Origin: Pseudoalteromonas caenipelagi
GTDB taxonomy: Bacteria > Pseudomonadota > Gammaproteobacteria > Enterobacterales > Alteromonadaceae
Reading direction: 5' to 3'
Length of the DNA: 64,000 nucleotides
NCBI RefSeq assembly: GCF_013140855.1
Contig: NZ_JABBPG010000006.1
Coordinates: 186,001 to 250,000, forward strand
Part shown: piece by piece, positions 9,210 to 18,384 of the stretch
Position numbering within the stretch: the stretch's first letter is position 1
How the letters are laid out: every line of letters starts with the position of its first letter
Position numbers and translations under genes: made by a program
The notes under the pieces: generated by a model
Database searches by the model: none
What the model saw: only the letters and a program-made list of their open reading frames with translations
Told to the model about the DNA's origin: nothing

Positions 9210-10531
9210 TGCGTGATCTCATCCACTAATCGGCAAAACTCTTCGCCTCTTGCCATATAATTTGGATACATATCGATGCTGGCACATGCTGGTGCTAACA
9301 AAATACAATCACCATTACTTGCAATAGCTTGAGCTTGTTTAACCGCATCCTCTAAGGTGGATACAAGATGGCTATTGCGATGCAAAGATAAAAATAACGA
9401 GCCATCTTTACCGAAACCGTAAATTGCCTTGCAATACTTAGCCATAGGTTCTGCAAGTGGCGTTAGATCGGCATCTTTTGCATCTCCACCAACAATCAAA
9501 ATTATCTTACCATGGCCTGCCGATAGACTTTCTAGAGCGGCAACAGTGGCACCTACATTTGTCGCTTTAGAGTCATTGAAGTATTTAATACCATGATAAT
9601 CAGCGACCAACTGGCAACGATGTGGTAAACCTTTAAACTGAGCAAACGCCCTTTCAAACGCCTTAATAGGCAGCGAAATGGGAGCCAGCAAGGCCATAAC
9701 CGCCAAAGCATTAAACTGATTATGCTTACCTTCAAGGGCCATAATGGATACAGGTAATAATGGCTGTTCGTGTGCGCTAAAGAAAAGCTCCCCCTGATGC
9801 ATCATTAATTGATAGTCTGCATTACTCAAACCAACACTCACACCTTGCTGGTCACTACAAAAAGTATTTGCATCAGAGGCGTTATACACTAAATGTTCGG
9901 TATGTTTATAAATACGCTGTTTGGCCGCGCAGTACGCAGCAAAATCAGGGTAACGATCCATGTGATCTTCTGTAATGTTTAAGATCATTGCACTTGTGCA
10001 ATATAGGCTATGCGTGGTCTCTAATTGAAAACTAGAAAGTTCTAATACAAATACATCGTAGTCATTGCTAAGCAAGTCTAATGCAGCAGTCCCAATATTA
10101 CCGCCAAGCCCCACTTTCATACCTGCTTCGCGCAGCACATCAGCAGCCAAAGTCACTACCGTTGACTTACCGTTTGACCCCGTTACTGCAATCACAGGCT
10201 TGTCATTTAATCTGGCGAATAGTTCAATATCACCGATGACTTCAACACCATCTGCAATCGCTTGGGCAACGGTTACTTCATATAACGCTAACCCGGGGCT
10301 AATAATGATCATATCAGCACTGGATAAGCTTGCCTCTGCAAGAGGGCCAAATACTGCTTCACATTGAGGCTCGTTGTCGGCTAACCATTGGGCACCTGGT
10401 GGTACCGGGCGGCTATCAACAATTCGTGGCACTATGTTATGAGATAACAAAAAGCGCACAATGCCCAGACCAGTAACACCCAGCCCGAGCACAGTTATCT
10501 TTTTGTTTTTTAACTCGTTTAAATACTGCAT
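9203..10531 (-). CDS. murD: UDP-N-acetylmuramoyl-L-alanine--D-glutamate ligase
   Basis: MurD adds D-Glu to UDP-MurNAc-L-Ala. The 442-residue protein shows the N-terminal loop VLGLGVTGLG, the ATP loop GSNGKST (118-124), the domain 2 segment NITEDHMDRY, and the C-terminal PHRCQLVADYHGIKYFNDSKATN region typical of MurD. The ATG shares one base with the mraY stop codon, so the two genes are coupled. Normal length (E. coli 438). Confidence 0.97.
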   Translation of the reverse strand: MQYLNELKNKKITVLGLGVTGLGIVRFLLSHNIVPRIVDSRPVPPGAQWLADNEPQCEAVFGPLAEASLSSADMIIISPGLALYEVTVAQAIADGVEVIGDIELFARLNDKPVIAVTGSNGKSTVVTLAADVLREAGMKVGLGGNIGTAALDLLSNDYDVFVLELSSFQLETTHSLYCTSAMILNITEDHMDRYPDFAAYCAAKQRIYKHTEHLVYNASDANTFCSDQQGVSVGLSNADYQLMMHQGELFFSAHEQPLLPVSIMALEGKHNQFNALAVMALLAPISLPIKAFERAFAQFKGLPHRCQLVADYHGIKYFNDSKATNVGATVAALESLSAGHGKIILIVGGDAKDADLTPLAEPMAKYCKAIYGFGKDGSLFLSLHRNSHLVSTLEDAVKQAQAIASNGDCILLAPACASIDMYPNYMARGEEFCRLVDEITQC

Positions 10532-11613
10532 TACCTAATCTTCAATGTTGCCAAGCCAGCGAGTACTAAAACAATAGAGATGATCCAAAATCGCACTATC
10601 ACTCTAGGTTCAGGCCAACCCTTTAATTCATAATGGTGATGAATTGGCGCCATACGGAAAATACGTTGACCACGCAACTTATAAGATCCCACTTGTAAGA
10701 TCACTGAAAGAGCTTCCATAACAAAAACGCCTCCCATAATCACCAATACTAATTCTTGGCGCACTAAAATTGCGATGATCCCAAGCGCCCCACCCAAAGC
10801 AAGCGATCCTACATCACCCATAAAGACTTGCGCTGGATAAGTGTTAAACCATAAAAATCCAAGTCCGGCACCAACAATGGCAGTACACACAACCACCAGT
10901 TCGCTCGCCAACGGAATATGCGGAATATGCAGGTAGCTTGAGAAGTTCACATTACCTGTTAAGTAAGCAATGATAGCCAGTGCAGATGCCACTAAAATAG
11001 TAGGCACAATGGCTAAGCCATCCAAGCCATCAGTTAGATTTACCGCATTAGACGTGCCGACAATAACGAAGTAGCACATCACCAAATAGAACAACCCTAA
11101 CTGCGGCATAACCTCTTTTAAAAATGGGACAACCAAAGTCGTTTCTGCTGCAGAGTTGGAGGTAAAGTACATGAAGCTGGCAACTGATATAGCAATAACG
11201 GACTGCCAAAAATATTTCCATCGTGCAATTAACCCTTTACTGTCTTTGCGGATCACTTTGCGATAATCATCGATAAACCCCACAATTCCAAGGCTACCAA
11301 CCACAAAAAGCGTTACCCAGACGTATTTGTTATCTAAGTCTCCCCACATCAAAGTGCTGGTAAAAATAGAGGCTAAGATAAGTAACCCCCCCATGGTCGG
11401 GGTACCAGACTTAGATAAATGTGACTGAGGTCCATCATCACGCACTGTTTGTCCAATTTGCATTTTCTGCAATGCGCGTATCAACTTGGGCCCAAAGTAT
11501 AAAGAAATAAACAGTGCCGTTAGGATCCCCAAAATTGCTCTTAAAGTTAGATAAGAGAAAACATTAAAACCACTGTGATATTGCGTTAAATATTCCGCTA
11601 ACCAAACTAACAT
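10531..11613 (-). CDS. mraY: Phospho-N-acetylmuramoyl-pentapeptide transferase
   Basis: MraY transfers phospho-MurNAc-pentapeptide to undecaprenyl phosphate to form lipid I. The 360-residue integral membrane protein has the same length as in E. coli. It contains the catalytic aspartates in GFIDDYRKV and [13 protein letters not shown] and the histidine motif [11 protein letters not shown] near the C-terminus. About ten membrane helices can be seen. It overlaps the end of murF by seven bases. Confidence 0.98.
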   Translation of the reverse strand: MLVWLAEYLTQYHSGFNVFSYLTLRAILGILTALFISLYFGPKLIRALQKMQIGQTVRDDGPQSHLSKSGTPTMGGLLILASIFTSTLMWGDLDNKYVWVTLFVVGSLGIVGFIDDYRKVIRKDSKGLIARWKYFWQSVIAISVASFMYFTSNSAAETTLVVPFLKEVMPQLGLFYLVMCYFVIVGTSNAVNLTDGLDGLAIVPTILVASALAIIAYLTGNVNFSSYLHIPHIPLASELVVVCTAIVGAGLGFLWFNTYPAQVFMGDVGSLALGGALGIIAILVRQELVLVIMGGVFVMEALSVILQVGSYKLRGQRIFRMAPIHHHYELKGWPEPRVIVRFWIISIVLVLAGLATLKIR

Positions 11614-12998
11614 TTTGAGGCCTCATCAGTGCCAGATGTATGGCTACTGCTCACTAAATCTTCAACTAATAATTCCATACGTGAGCTGCGAGAGCCCTTA
11701 ACAAGCACAGTGCATACTCCATCTTGTGCCTTCAGTTCATTTTGTAGTGCTTTTAGCAAATGTTCTCGGGTGGAAAAGTGTCGCTCGGGCTTTGCGAATA
11801 CATCACTGCTATAGCGACTTAGTACGCCAAGAGAAAACAATGCATCAACCCCTCTTTGCTGTGCGTATTCACCCACATCTTGGTGGTATTCTCTAGCTTG
11901 TTCGCCAAGCTCTCCCATATCACCTAAGGCCAAAATGCGATAACCAGGCATGTTCATCAGCAGATCAATGCCAGCTTTTACTGAACGTACATTGGCATTG
12001 TATGTATCATCAATGACATTTAATTTCGCATTTGCTGCAATTAAATTAACTCGGCCTTTAACTGCCGCCATACCTTCCAAGCCAGAAGCAATATCACTGA
12101 GCGTTGCCCCAAGCTCGCTGGTAAGCGCCGCAGCGATAATGGCATTAGTGACATTATGTTCACCTGGCAGCGCCAGTCGTACTGGTACTTTTTCATCACG
12201 GGTACACAACATAAAGCTTGCATGTGCGGTGTCACTTAACCTGATGTCTTCAGCCCACACATCTAGTTTTTGATTGCTAGAAAAGCACTTAGTGCGTACA
12301 TCACCAAGCGTGCTTTGCCACATCCCTACAAATTCACAATCGCAGTTTAAAACTGCCATGCCACCCTTTTTTAACCCAGAGAAAATCTCACCTTTGGCTT
12401 GTCCAACCCCTTCAATTGAGCCAAACCCCTCAATATGAGCAGGTGCGACGTTGCATACAACAGCAACATCAGGACTTGTTAATGCCGTGGTGTAGGCTAT
12501 CTCGCCAATATGATTTGCGCCCAGCTCAATGACGGCAAATTCGTCATCTTCTTGTAACCGCAATAGGGTTAATGGCACACCGATGTCATTGTTAAAATTG
12601 CCTTTTGTGGCAAGCACTTTGCCCTTTCGAGCCAAAATGGCGGCACACATTTCTTTAACGGTGGTTTTACCTACACTCCCCGTGATAGCAATGGTTTTGG
12701 GTGCCACTTTATCAATCACGGCTTTACCAATTTTGCCAAGTGCTAGACGCGTGTCTTTCACAACAAGTTGTGTAATATCACATGCGACAGGTGTATCTAC
12801 AATGGCCGCTATGGCGCCCTTTTCTTTTGCTTGAGCAACAAACTGATGCCCATCAAAATTTGGCCCTCGTAGCGCTAAAAACACCTCGTTATTTGTTATT
12901 GTTCGGGTGTCAGTATTTACATTGGCGATTGCCAAATTTTCCCCATTTAAAGGAGTATCAAGTACCGCTGCAAGCCAAGCTAAATCTGCTTTGATCAT
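11607..12998 (-). CDS. murF: UDP-MurNAc-tripeptide--D-Ala-D-Ala ligase
   Basis: MurF adds the D-Ala-D-Ala dipeptide made by Ddl to UDP-MurNAc-tripeptide, completing the cytoplasmic precursor. The 463-residue protein has the Mur ligase N-terminal domain (NVNTDTRTI), the ATP loop GSVGKTT (107-113), the metal and substrate region [10 protein letters not shown], and the C-terminal segment [15 protein letters not shown]. It begins overlapping the murE stop codon by four bases. Confidence 0.97.
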   Translation of the reverse strand: MIKADLAWLAAVLDTPLNGENLAIANVNTDTRTITNNEVFLALRGPNFDGHQFVAQAKEKGAIAAIVDTPVACDITQLVVKDTRLALGKIGKAVIDKVAPKTIAITGSVGKTTVKEMCAAILARKGKVLATKGNFNNDIGVPLTLLRLQEDDEFAVIELGANHIGEIAYTTALTSPDVAVVCNVAPAHIEGFGSIEGVGQAKGEIFSGLKKGGMAVLNCDCEFVGMWQSTLGDVRTKCFSSNQKLDVWAEDIRLSDTAHASFMLCTRDEKVPVRLALPGEHNVTNAIIAAALTSELGATLSDIASGLEGMAAVKGRVNLIAANAKLNVIDDTYNANVRSVKAGIDLLMNMPGYRILALGDMGELGEQAREYHQDVGEYAQQRGVDALFSLGVLSRYSSDVFAKPERHFSTREHLLKALQNELKAQDGVCTVLVKGSRSSRMELLVEDLVSSSHTSGTDEASKC

Positions 12999-14461
12999 GC
13001 ACTTACCTCCTGCAAAACTGTTTCAACAAAGCGCCTATCACAAAAATCCAGACGCTTATCTCCTATAATTTGATAGTCCTCATGGCCTTTACCTGCAATG
13101 AGCACCACTGCATTTTTAGGCGCATGCTCAATGGCATAGCGGATCGCTTGCGCTCTATCAATTTTGCACACAGCATACTCAGGGTTGCTGAGTCCAGCCT
13201 TAACATCATCAATAATATTTTGTGGATCTTCGCTACGAGGATTATCACTGGTGATCACGAGCAGATCTGCGTTGCGCTCAGCAGCTTGTGCCATTAACGC
13301 TCGCTTGCCTTTATCTCTGTCACCACCACAACCAAATACACAGACAACATTGCCAGGCACATGTTGCTGCAACGCTTGCAGAGCCAGTTCTAACGCATCT
13401 GGAGTATGGGCATAATCTACAACACAAGTGGGTTTATTTGGTGCGCTGAACGCCTGCATACGCCCAGCTACGGGCTTAAGGTGTTCAGCAGCTTTAAGCA
13501 ATGTTGTAAATGCATATCCTTGGGTGAGTAATGTTGCCAACGCTGCAGCTAAGTTATAAACATTGAACAAACCAAACAGTGGCGTATTTAATTGTCCTTG
13601 TCCCCAGCTACTATCAATCGTAACTTTCATACCGTGTTGATCACACACGACCTCATCAAACCATACATAGTTTTCAAAAGTACTCTGTAGTGGTTTTTTA
13701 CCATACACAATGAGGTTGTCGAAATGATGTGTATTTAGCCATTGCAGTGCGCACTCATCATCAATGTTGAGTACGCTGTACTGAGGCTTATATTTTTGGA
13801 ACAACGTCAGCTTTGCAAGTGCGTATTGCGCCATATCTCCGTGATAATCTAGGTGATCCCTCGACAGGTTGGTAAACACCGCTGCATCAAAGTGAGTTTC
13901 GTCTAAGCGCCCTTGCACTAAACCATGAGAAGACACTTCCATTGCCACTAAGCTACTTTGTTCACTTAGTTCTGCAAGAATACGTTGCAAATCAACATTT
14001 GATGGCGTTGTGTTTGCAAGTTCTGTTAATTGGTTGGGATGACCATAACCTAATGTACCAATCACAGCAGAGGGCGTGCCACAGTGCTGCGCTAAATTCG
14101 CAATCATAGTGGTGGTGGTCGATTTGCCATTGGTGCCAGTAACACCAATGGTCGCTATTTTCTCACTTGGATGTTGGTAAAAAAGAGCGGCTATCTTTGC
14201 TGCGTTTTCACTTAGCTGAGGAACCGAAATAAAGCGTGGATGAGTCGAGCACTGAGCACTTTGCGCATCAATCAGAACACATGCGGCCCCTTTTTCGAGT
14301 GCAGATAACGCATAGTCTTCGCCATTTTGTTGGTGCCCACGAATTGCAATAAATACATCTCCGGCTTTTATGTGTCGGCTATCTACACGTAAATTAGCCA
14401 CTGCTAGCGAGTCGCAGTAGACTCCCAACTTTTCAAGAACAGCACTGATATCACGATTCAT
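12995..14461 (-). CDS. murE: UDP-MurNAc-dipeptide--meso-diaminopimelate ligase
   Basis: MurE adds the third stem residue. The ATP loop GTNGKSTTT is at 109-117, and the motif SDNPRSEDP is the DNPR signature of enzymes that use meso-diaminopimelate rather than lysine. I chose the ATG at 14461 (488 residues), which overlaps the ftsI end by 11 bases and has GGAG seven bases upstream. A TTG at 14485 would add eight residues but lacks that support. The C-terminal KGHEDYQIIGD motif is conserved. Confidence 0.96.
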   Translation of the reverse strand: MNRDISAVLEKLGVYCDSLAVANLRVDSRHIKAGDVFIAIRGHQQNGEDYALSALEKGAACVLIDAQSAQCSTHPRFISVPQLSENAAKIAALFYQHPSEKIATIGVTGTNGKSTTTTMIANLAQHCGTPSAVIGTLGYGHPNQLTELANTTPSNVDLQRILAELSEQSSLVAMEVSSHGLVQGRLDETHFDAAVFTNLSRDHLDYHGDMAQYALAKLTLFQKYKPQYSVLNIDDECALQWLNTHHFDNLIVYGKKPLQSTFENYVWFDEVVCDQHGMKVTIDSSWGQGQLNTPLFGLFNVYNLAAALATLLTQGYAFTTLLKAAEHLKPVAGRMQAFSAPNKPTCVVDYAHTPDALELALQALQQHVPGNVVCVFGCGGDRDKGKRALMAQAAERNADLLVITSDNPRSEDPQNIIDDVKAGLSNPEYAVCKIDRAQAIRYAIEHAPKNAVVLIAGKGHEDYQIIGDKRLDFCDRRFVETVLQEVSA

Positions 14462-16262
14462 TGCTAGACTCCGAAATATACGCAACGCGATCTTTATCTG
14501 GTGCTACGTTAAGAATACGTAGTGCATTTGACATGATCTCAGCAAAAGCAGGTCCCGAGGTGTGACCTCCATAATACACATCGCCACCTGGTTCATTAAC
14601 CATAACCACAACCGCTAAGCGAGGGTCACTAACAGGCGCGACTCCAGCGAAATAGCCAACGTATTCATCACCATATCCCCCTGCTATCGCTTTCTCAGAA
14701 GTACCCGTTTTGCCAGCCGCACGATAACCATCAACCTTGACATTTGCAGCCGTACCGCCTTTTTCAAATACCGACTCCATCATTTCTACAACAGCATGAA
14801 CATCTTCTTGTTTGAAAATACGCTCTCCCGGTGGCGGCGTTTTTTGTTTTAAAATAGTGAGTGGTCGTAGCACACCACCCGAACCAAATACAGAATAAAG
14901 ACGTGCTATTTGTGCTGTACTCGCTGACACTGCATAACCGTATGCCAATGTAGCAATTTCAAAGTCTGACCAGCGACGATTTGGATAGAACAATCCGCTG
15001 CTTTCACCAACCATCATGGTGCCGGTGTCTTCCCCGAAACCAACTTTTTGATACAAGCCAACCATGTAGTCCTTAGGCAGCATTTGACTGATTTTAGCAA
15101 CCCCCATATTACTGGAGATCTTTAAAATTTCGCGCAACGTCATATCGCCATGGTTTACGGTATCTTGAACCAAACTGCCTCCCAAACGCATCCAGCCAGG
15201 GTAGGTATCAATAATCGAGTCGGCTTCTATCGCACCATAATTGAGGCCAGCTAATACGGCTAAAGGCTTCAGTGTTGAACCAGGTTCAAATAAATCGGTT
15301 ATTGCTCGATTACGACGTTTATAAGGCGCCGCATCACTCATATCATTAGGATTAAAGCTTGGGCTATTAACCATAGCTAACACTTCACCGGTCTTAACAT
15401 CAACCACCATTGCTGAACCTGAGGTTGCTTTATAACTTAGTACGGCACTTTTCAGCGCTCTGTATGCAATCGCTTGAATACGTAAGTCAATACTCAACTC
15501 AATATTTTCAGGCTCAACTCGCTGCTCTTCAGAAAGCACCTGAATTTCTCGACCTCTGGCATCTTTGCGAACAGTGCGTTTTCCCTCAGCGCCAGTGAGC
15601 GCAGTTTCAAATAATCGCTCTATGCCTTCAATTCCCTTGCCATCAATGTCAGTAAAGCCGAGGATATGCGCTGTGACTTCACCGCTGGGATAAAAACGTT
15701 TCGACTCATCAAGTAAATGAATACCAGGCAACCTTAGTTGGCGAATATAATTGGCAACAGCCGGTGTTACTTGGCGCTTTAAATAGACAAAGCGTCGGCT
15801 CGGGTCATGACGTAAACGGCTATCCACTTCTTCATTTTTTATTTGCAGTACATCTGCCAACTCTCGCCAACGTAGCTCGTTATCATACCAAGCTTGCTTG
15901 CGGCGCGTCATTTCGCTCTCATTTTCAGCAAGTGCTTGGTAATCTTCGCCTTTTTTACGGGCCGCTTTGAGTACTTTTTTGGCTATGGATTTATCAAGTG
16001 CTTTGGGATCAGCATAAACACTGACCACAGGAACGCTTACGGCGAGTTCTTTGCCGTTTCGGTCAAAGATCATGCCGCGCTGCACTTTTAGTTTCTCAAC
16101 TCGAACAGTACGTTTGGCGTTTTCTTCCCGTGCTCTATCAGGCTCGATCACCTGCAAGTAAGCAGCGCGAGCAACTAAGGTTAAAAACACCATCACTAGC
16201 AGCACACATACCAGTGCAAAACGCCAAGTGATAAGACTTGTGACTACTTTGGACTTGTTCAT
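14451..16262 (-). CDS. ftsI: Septum-specific peptidoglycan transpeptidase FtsI (PBP3)
   Basis: A bitopic class B penicillin-binding protein that crosslinks septal peptidoglycan as the partner of FtsW. One membrane helix (about residues 15-34) precedes a pedestal domain and the transpeptidase domain with the serine motif STLK at 329-332, SSN at 383-385 and KTGT at 518-521. It is 603 residues against 588 in E. coli. By eye, the pedestal carries a charged extra segment of about 30 residues (roughly 92-130) that E. coli FtsI lacks. Its ATG overlaps the ftsL stop by four bases. Confidence 0.97.
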   Translation of the reverse strand: MNKSKVVTSLITWRFALVCVLLVMVFLTLVARAAYLQVIEPDRAREENAKRTVRVEKLKVQRGMIFDRNGKELAVSVPVVSVYADPKALDKSIAKKVLKAARKKGEDYQALAENESEMTRRKQAWYDNELRWRELADVLQIKNEEVDSRLRHDPSRRFVYLKRQVTPAVANYIRQLRLPGIHLLDESKRFYPSGEVTAHILGFTDIDGKGIEGIERLFETALTGAEGKRTVRKDARGREIQVLSEEQRVEPENIELSIDLRIQAIAYRALKSAVLSYKATSGSAMVVDVKTGEVLAMVNSPSFNPNDMSDAAPYKRRNRAITDLFEPGSTLKPLAVLAGLNYGAIEADSIIDTYPGWMRLGGSLVQDTVNHGDMTLREILKISSNMGVAKISQMLPKDYMVGLYQKVGFGEDTGTMMVGESSGLFYPNRRWSDFEIATLAYGYAVSASTAQIARLYSVFGSGGVLRPLTILKQKTPPPGERIFKQEDVHAVVEMMESVFEKGGTAANVKVDGYRAAGKTGTSEKAIAGGYGDEYVGYFAGVAPVSDPRLAVVVMVNEPGGDVYYGGHTSGPAFAEIMSNALRILNVAPDKDRVAYISESSNES

Positions 16263-16582
16263 TGTAACACCACCACCTGCTCATCTTTAGAGGTTGGGCG
16301 TTTCATGTTGAGCTGAGTTTTTGCTATCTCTTCGATACGGGCATGCTGTGAATAAAACTCCTCTTCCACCAACAAGTAACGCCACTCTAAATCAAGTTCA
16401 TCTCGCTGCTGTAATAACTCATCTTGAGCGATTAGCTGTTGGCGCGTTAAATGAGTCACTTGCACTACCGCCAATGCGGTGATAAAAATCAACAACAGCA
16501 AAAACGCAGTAAACTTGTTAGCAAACAAGCCCTGCATAATTTCTACAAATAGTTTTGGCTGTCTATCGATATTTTTGCTCAT
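16259..16582 (-). CDS. ftsL: Cell division protein FtsL
   Basis: A small bitopic membrane protein (107 residues) of the FtsQLB complex. It has a cytoplasmic start of about 25 residues, one membrane helix (about 26-45) and a periplasmic coiled coil rich in Leu, Gln and Glu (RQQLIAQDELLQQRDELD). Sequence conservation of FtsL is low, so the call relies on length, topology and position between rsmH and ftsI. The start shares one base with the rsmH stop codon. Confidence 0.93.
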   Translation of the reverse strand: MSKNIDRQPKLFVEIMQGLFANKFTAFLLLLIFITALAVVQVTHLTRQQLIAQDELLQQRDELDLEWRYLLVEEEFYSQHARIEEIAKTQLNMKRPTSKDEQVVVLQ

Positions 16583-17517
16583 TACAGTTTTTGCGCCACC
16601 CTAAGTACTGAGCTTCTTGCTCTTGGATTAGCAGCTATTTCTTCTGCGCTTGGCTTAATAGCTTTGCCCACAGCCTTTAACGTCAAGTTTTGTTTAAGTT
16701 GTGCATCCGTTAAAGGCAGACCTCTGGGCATCGCTTCTCCCTTACTCTGCTTCTTAATAAACTGCTTAACAATGCGATCTTCTAACGAATGAAATGAGAT
16801 CACGACTAAGCGTCCACCGGGCTTTAATACCTCTAAAGACGCCTGTAATGCAGTTTGAATTTCTTCCAACTCACTGTTGATGTAAATGCGAATAGCCTGA
16901 AATGTGCGCGTTGCGGGGTGTTTGTGTTTATCCTTTACAGGTACAGCTTCGTCAACCAAATCAGCAAGCTGTTTCGTTGTGGTAATTGGCGTATGTGCAC
17001 GCGTTTCAATTACTTTGTGAGCAATACGACGGCCGAATTTTTCTTCACCGTATTTTTTTATCACAAAGGTAATATCTTCAAGATCAGCCTCAGCCAGCCA
17101 TTGTGCTGCACTACGTCCAGTCGTTGGGTCCATTCGCATATCAAGCGGGCCATCATGCATAAAACTAAAGCCACGCTGAGCATCGTCTAATTGTGGTGAA
17201 GACACCCCAATATCTAATAAAATACCATCCACTTTACCAAGCAAGCCTGCTTGTTGAGCAACTTCTTTAATATTTGAAAAACGTGTGTGCGCTATCGAAA
17301 AGCGATCGTCTTCAGCATATCTCTTTGCTGCTTCTATCGCTTGCGGATCCTGATCGATTGCCTGTAAACGTCCTTGAGAGTCTAAACGTGACAAAATTTG
17401 TCCCGAATGACCACCTCGACCAAATGTGCCATCTATGTATATGCCTTGCGGGTTGATAGCGAGTGCGTCTAACGTTTCTGCCATCAACACTGACACATGT
17501 TGAAATTGCGCCGTCAT
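16582..17517 (-). CDS. rsmH: 16S rRNA (cytosine-1402-N4)-methyltransferase
   Basis: RsmH methylates N4 of C1402 in the ribosomal P site; RsmI, also in this window at 32806-33666, adds the 2'-O-methyl group on the same nucleotide. The protein has the SAM loop [14 protein letters not shown], the segment [18 protein letters not shown] and the conserved end [13 protein letters not shown] use the ATG at 17517 (311 residues). A TTG at 17523 has a better spaced AAGG (six bases) and would add two residues, so the start is a near tie. Confidence 0.96.
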   Translation of the reverse strand: MTAQFQHVSVLMAETLDALAINPQGIYIDGTFGRGGHSGQILSRLDSQGRLQAIDQDPQAIEAAKRYAEDDRFSIAHTRFSNIKEVAQQAGLLGKVDGILLDIGVSSPQLDDAQRGFSFMHDGPLDMRMDPTTGRSAAQWLAEADLEDITFVIKKYGEEKFGRRIAHKVIETRAHTPITTTKQLADLVDEAVPVKDKHKHPATRTFQAIRIYINSELEEIQTALQASLEVLKPGGRLVVISFHSLEDRIVKQFIKKQSKGEAMPRGLPLTDAQLKQNLTLKAVGKAIKPSAEEIAANPRARSSVLRVAQKL

Positions 17518-17541
17518 GCTCAAACTTTGCCTTACTTTCTG

Positions 17542-18000
17542 TTACAGCGAGAAATTATCAAGTTCTGGAGAAGCTTCAAACTCGCCACCTCGCTCAAGCT
17601 CAGTATCAAGTTGCATCTGTTGATGCCAACGATCTTCATCCCAGATCTCAAACTTATTTAATAGCCCTACCAGCATGATCTTCTTATTCAACCCTGCATG
17701 GGTACGAAGAGAAGGTGCCAATAAGATACGGCCATTTTTATCAAGTTGATATTCAGTAGCGTGACCCAACAACATACGCTGTAAACGTCTAGCTCTGGGG
17801 TTCATATTGGATAGTTTTTGCAAGCGAGCTTCTATTTCATACCATTCGCTCATAGGATACAGCCATAGGCATGGTTCATTAATAGCAATAGTACAGATCA
17901 TTTCACCGTGATCTTCAGACATGAGCTGCTGCCGGTACTTTGTCGGTACCGCAAAACGCCCTTTGTCATCTAAGCTCAGTGAGCTTGCACCTTTGAACAT
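17542..18000 (-). CDS. mraZ: Transcriptional regulator MraZ
   Basis: The first gene of the dcw cluster. MraZ is a DNA-binding protein of the SpoVT-AbrB type that forms ring oligomers and represses its own promoter in E. coli. The 152-residue protein (same length as E. coli) has two copies of the swapped-hairpin domain, each with a DxxxR motif: DDKGRFAVP near residue 12 and DKNGRILLAP near residue 92. Its predicted target repeats lie directly upstream at 18038-18071. Confidence 0.97.
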   Translation of the reverse strand: MFKGASSLSLDDKGRFAVPTKYRQQLMSEDHGEMICTIAINEPCLWLYPMSEWYEIEARLQKLSNMNPRARRLQRMLLGHATEYQLDKNGRILLAPSLRTHAGLNKKIMLVGLLNKFEIWDEDRWHQQMQLDTELERGGEFEASPELDNFSL

Positions 18001-18037
18001 TAAAAAACCAACCTCAACCCCGCTTAGCGCTCAAGAT

Positions 18038-18071
18038 CCAATTTGATCCACTAAAAACCACTTTTTACCAC
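18038..18071 (-). promoter_or_regulatory. MraZ operator: phased GTGG repeats upstream of mraZ
   Basis: On the minus strand, GTGG occurs at 18071-18068, 18061-18058 and 18051-18048, with a weaker TTGG at 18041-18038. The spacing is exactly 10 bases, one helical turn. This fits the known MraZ box, which consists of direct TGG-containing repeats at 10-base intervals. The repeats lie just after the predicted start of transcription, a position suited to repression. The match is in the sequence; binding is inferred. Confidence 0.8.
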
Positions 18072-18079
18072 AATAGTAC

Positions 18080-18109
18080 AGTCTAGGGCTTGACAGGCCT
18101 TTCTGTCAA
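18080..18109 (-). promoter_or_regulatory. Predicted dcw (mra) promoter
   Basis: On the minus strand, a perfect -35 TTGACA (18109-18104) is followed after 18 bases by TAGACT (18085-18080; 4 of 6). The -35 box belongs to a 7-bp inverted repeat, TTGACAG/CTGTCAA, at 18090-18109. Transcription would start near 18073, next to the MraZ boxes, leaving a leader of about 73 bases. Confidence 0.65.
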
Positions 18110-18384
18110 GCAAATATAAGGATTGGTATTGCTTTTGAGCCCAGAAAAAATGCGGGTTTAGCCAAAGTACATGAATTAGGTGGAAAAAAGTGGAACAGGC
18201 CTAAAAACACAACTTCCTTACGGAAAAATTACAGTAAATTATCAGCAAGGAAAATAAATAATTCTCAGTTAAGGCGCTGTAACAACATGCAATAAGGGTT
18301 CAATATCTGTGTAAATAAATACTAAAAAACTCTCAATTACTTGGCGTAAATAGTCGTTGTTTAGTACTATACGAGGTCGTTCTA
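18110..18384. other. Divergent noncoding gap between mraZ and the GGDEF-EAL gene
   Basis: The upstream half of a 384-base gap. It holds a second pair of GTGG repeats on the plus strand, at 18180-18183 and 18190-18193, again exactly 10 bases apart and followed by A-rich spacers. I see no convincing -35/-10 pair for the plus-strand gene and no open reading frame with a ribosome-binding site. Confidence 0.5.
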
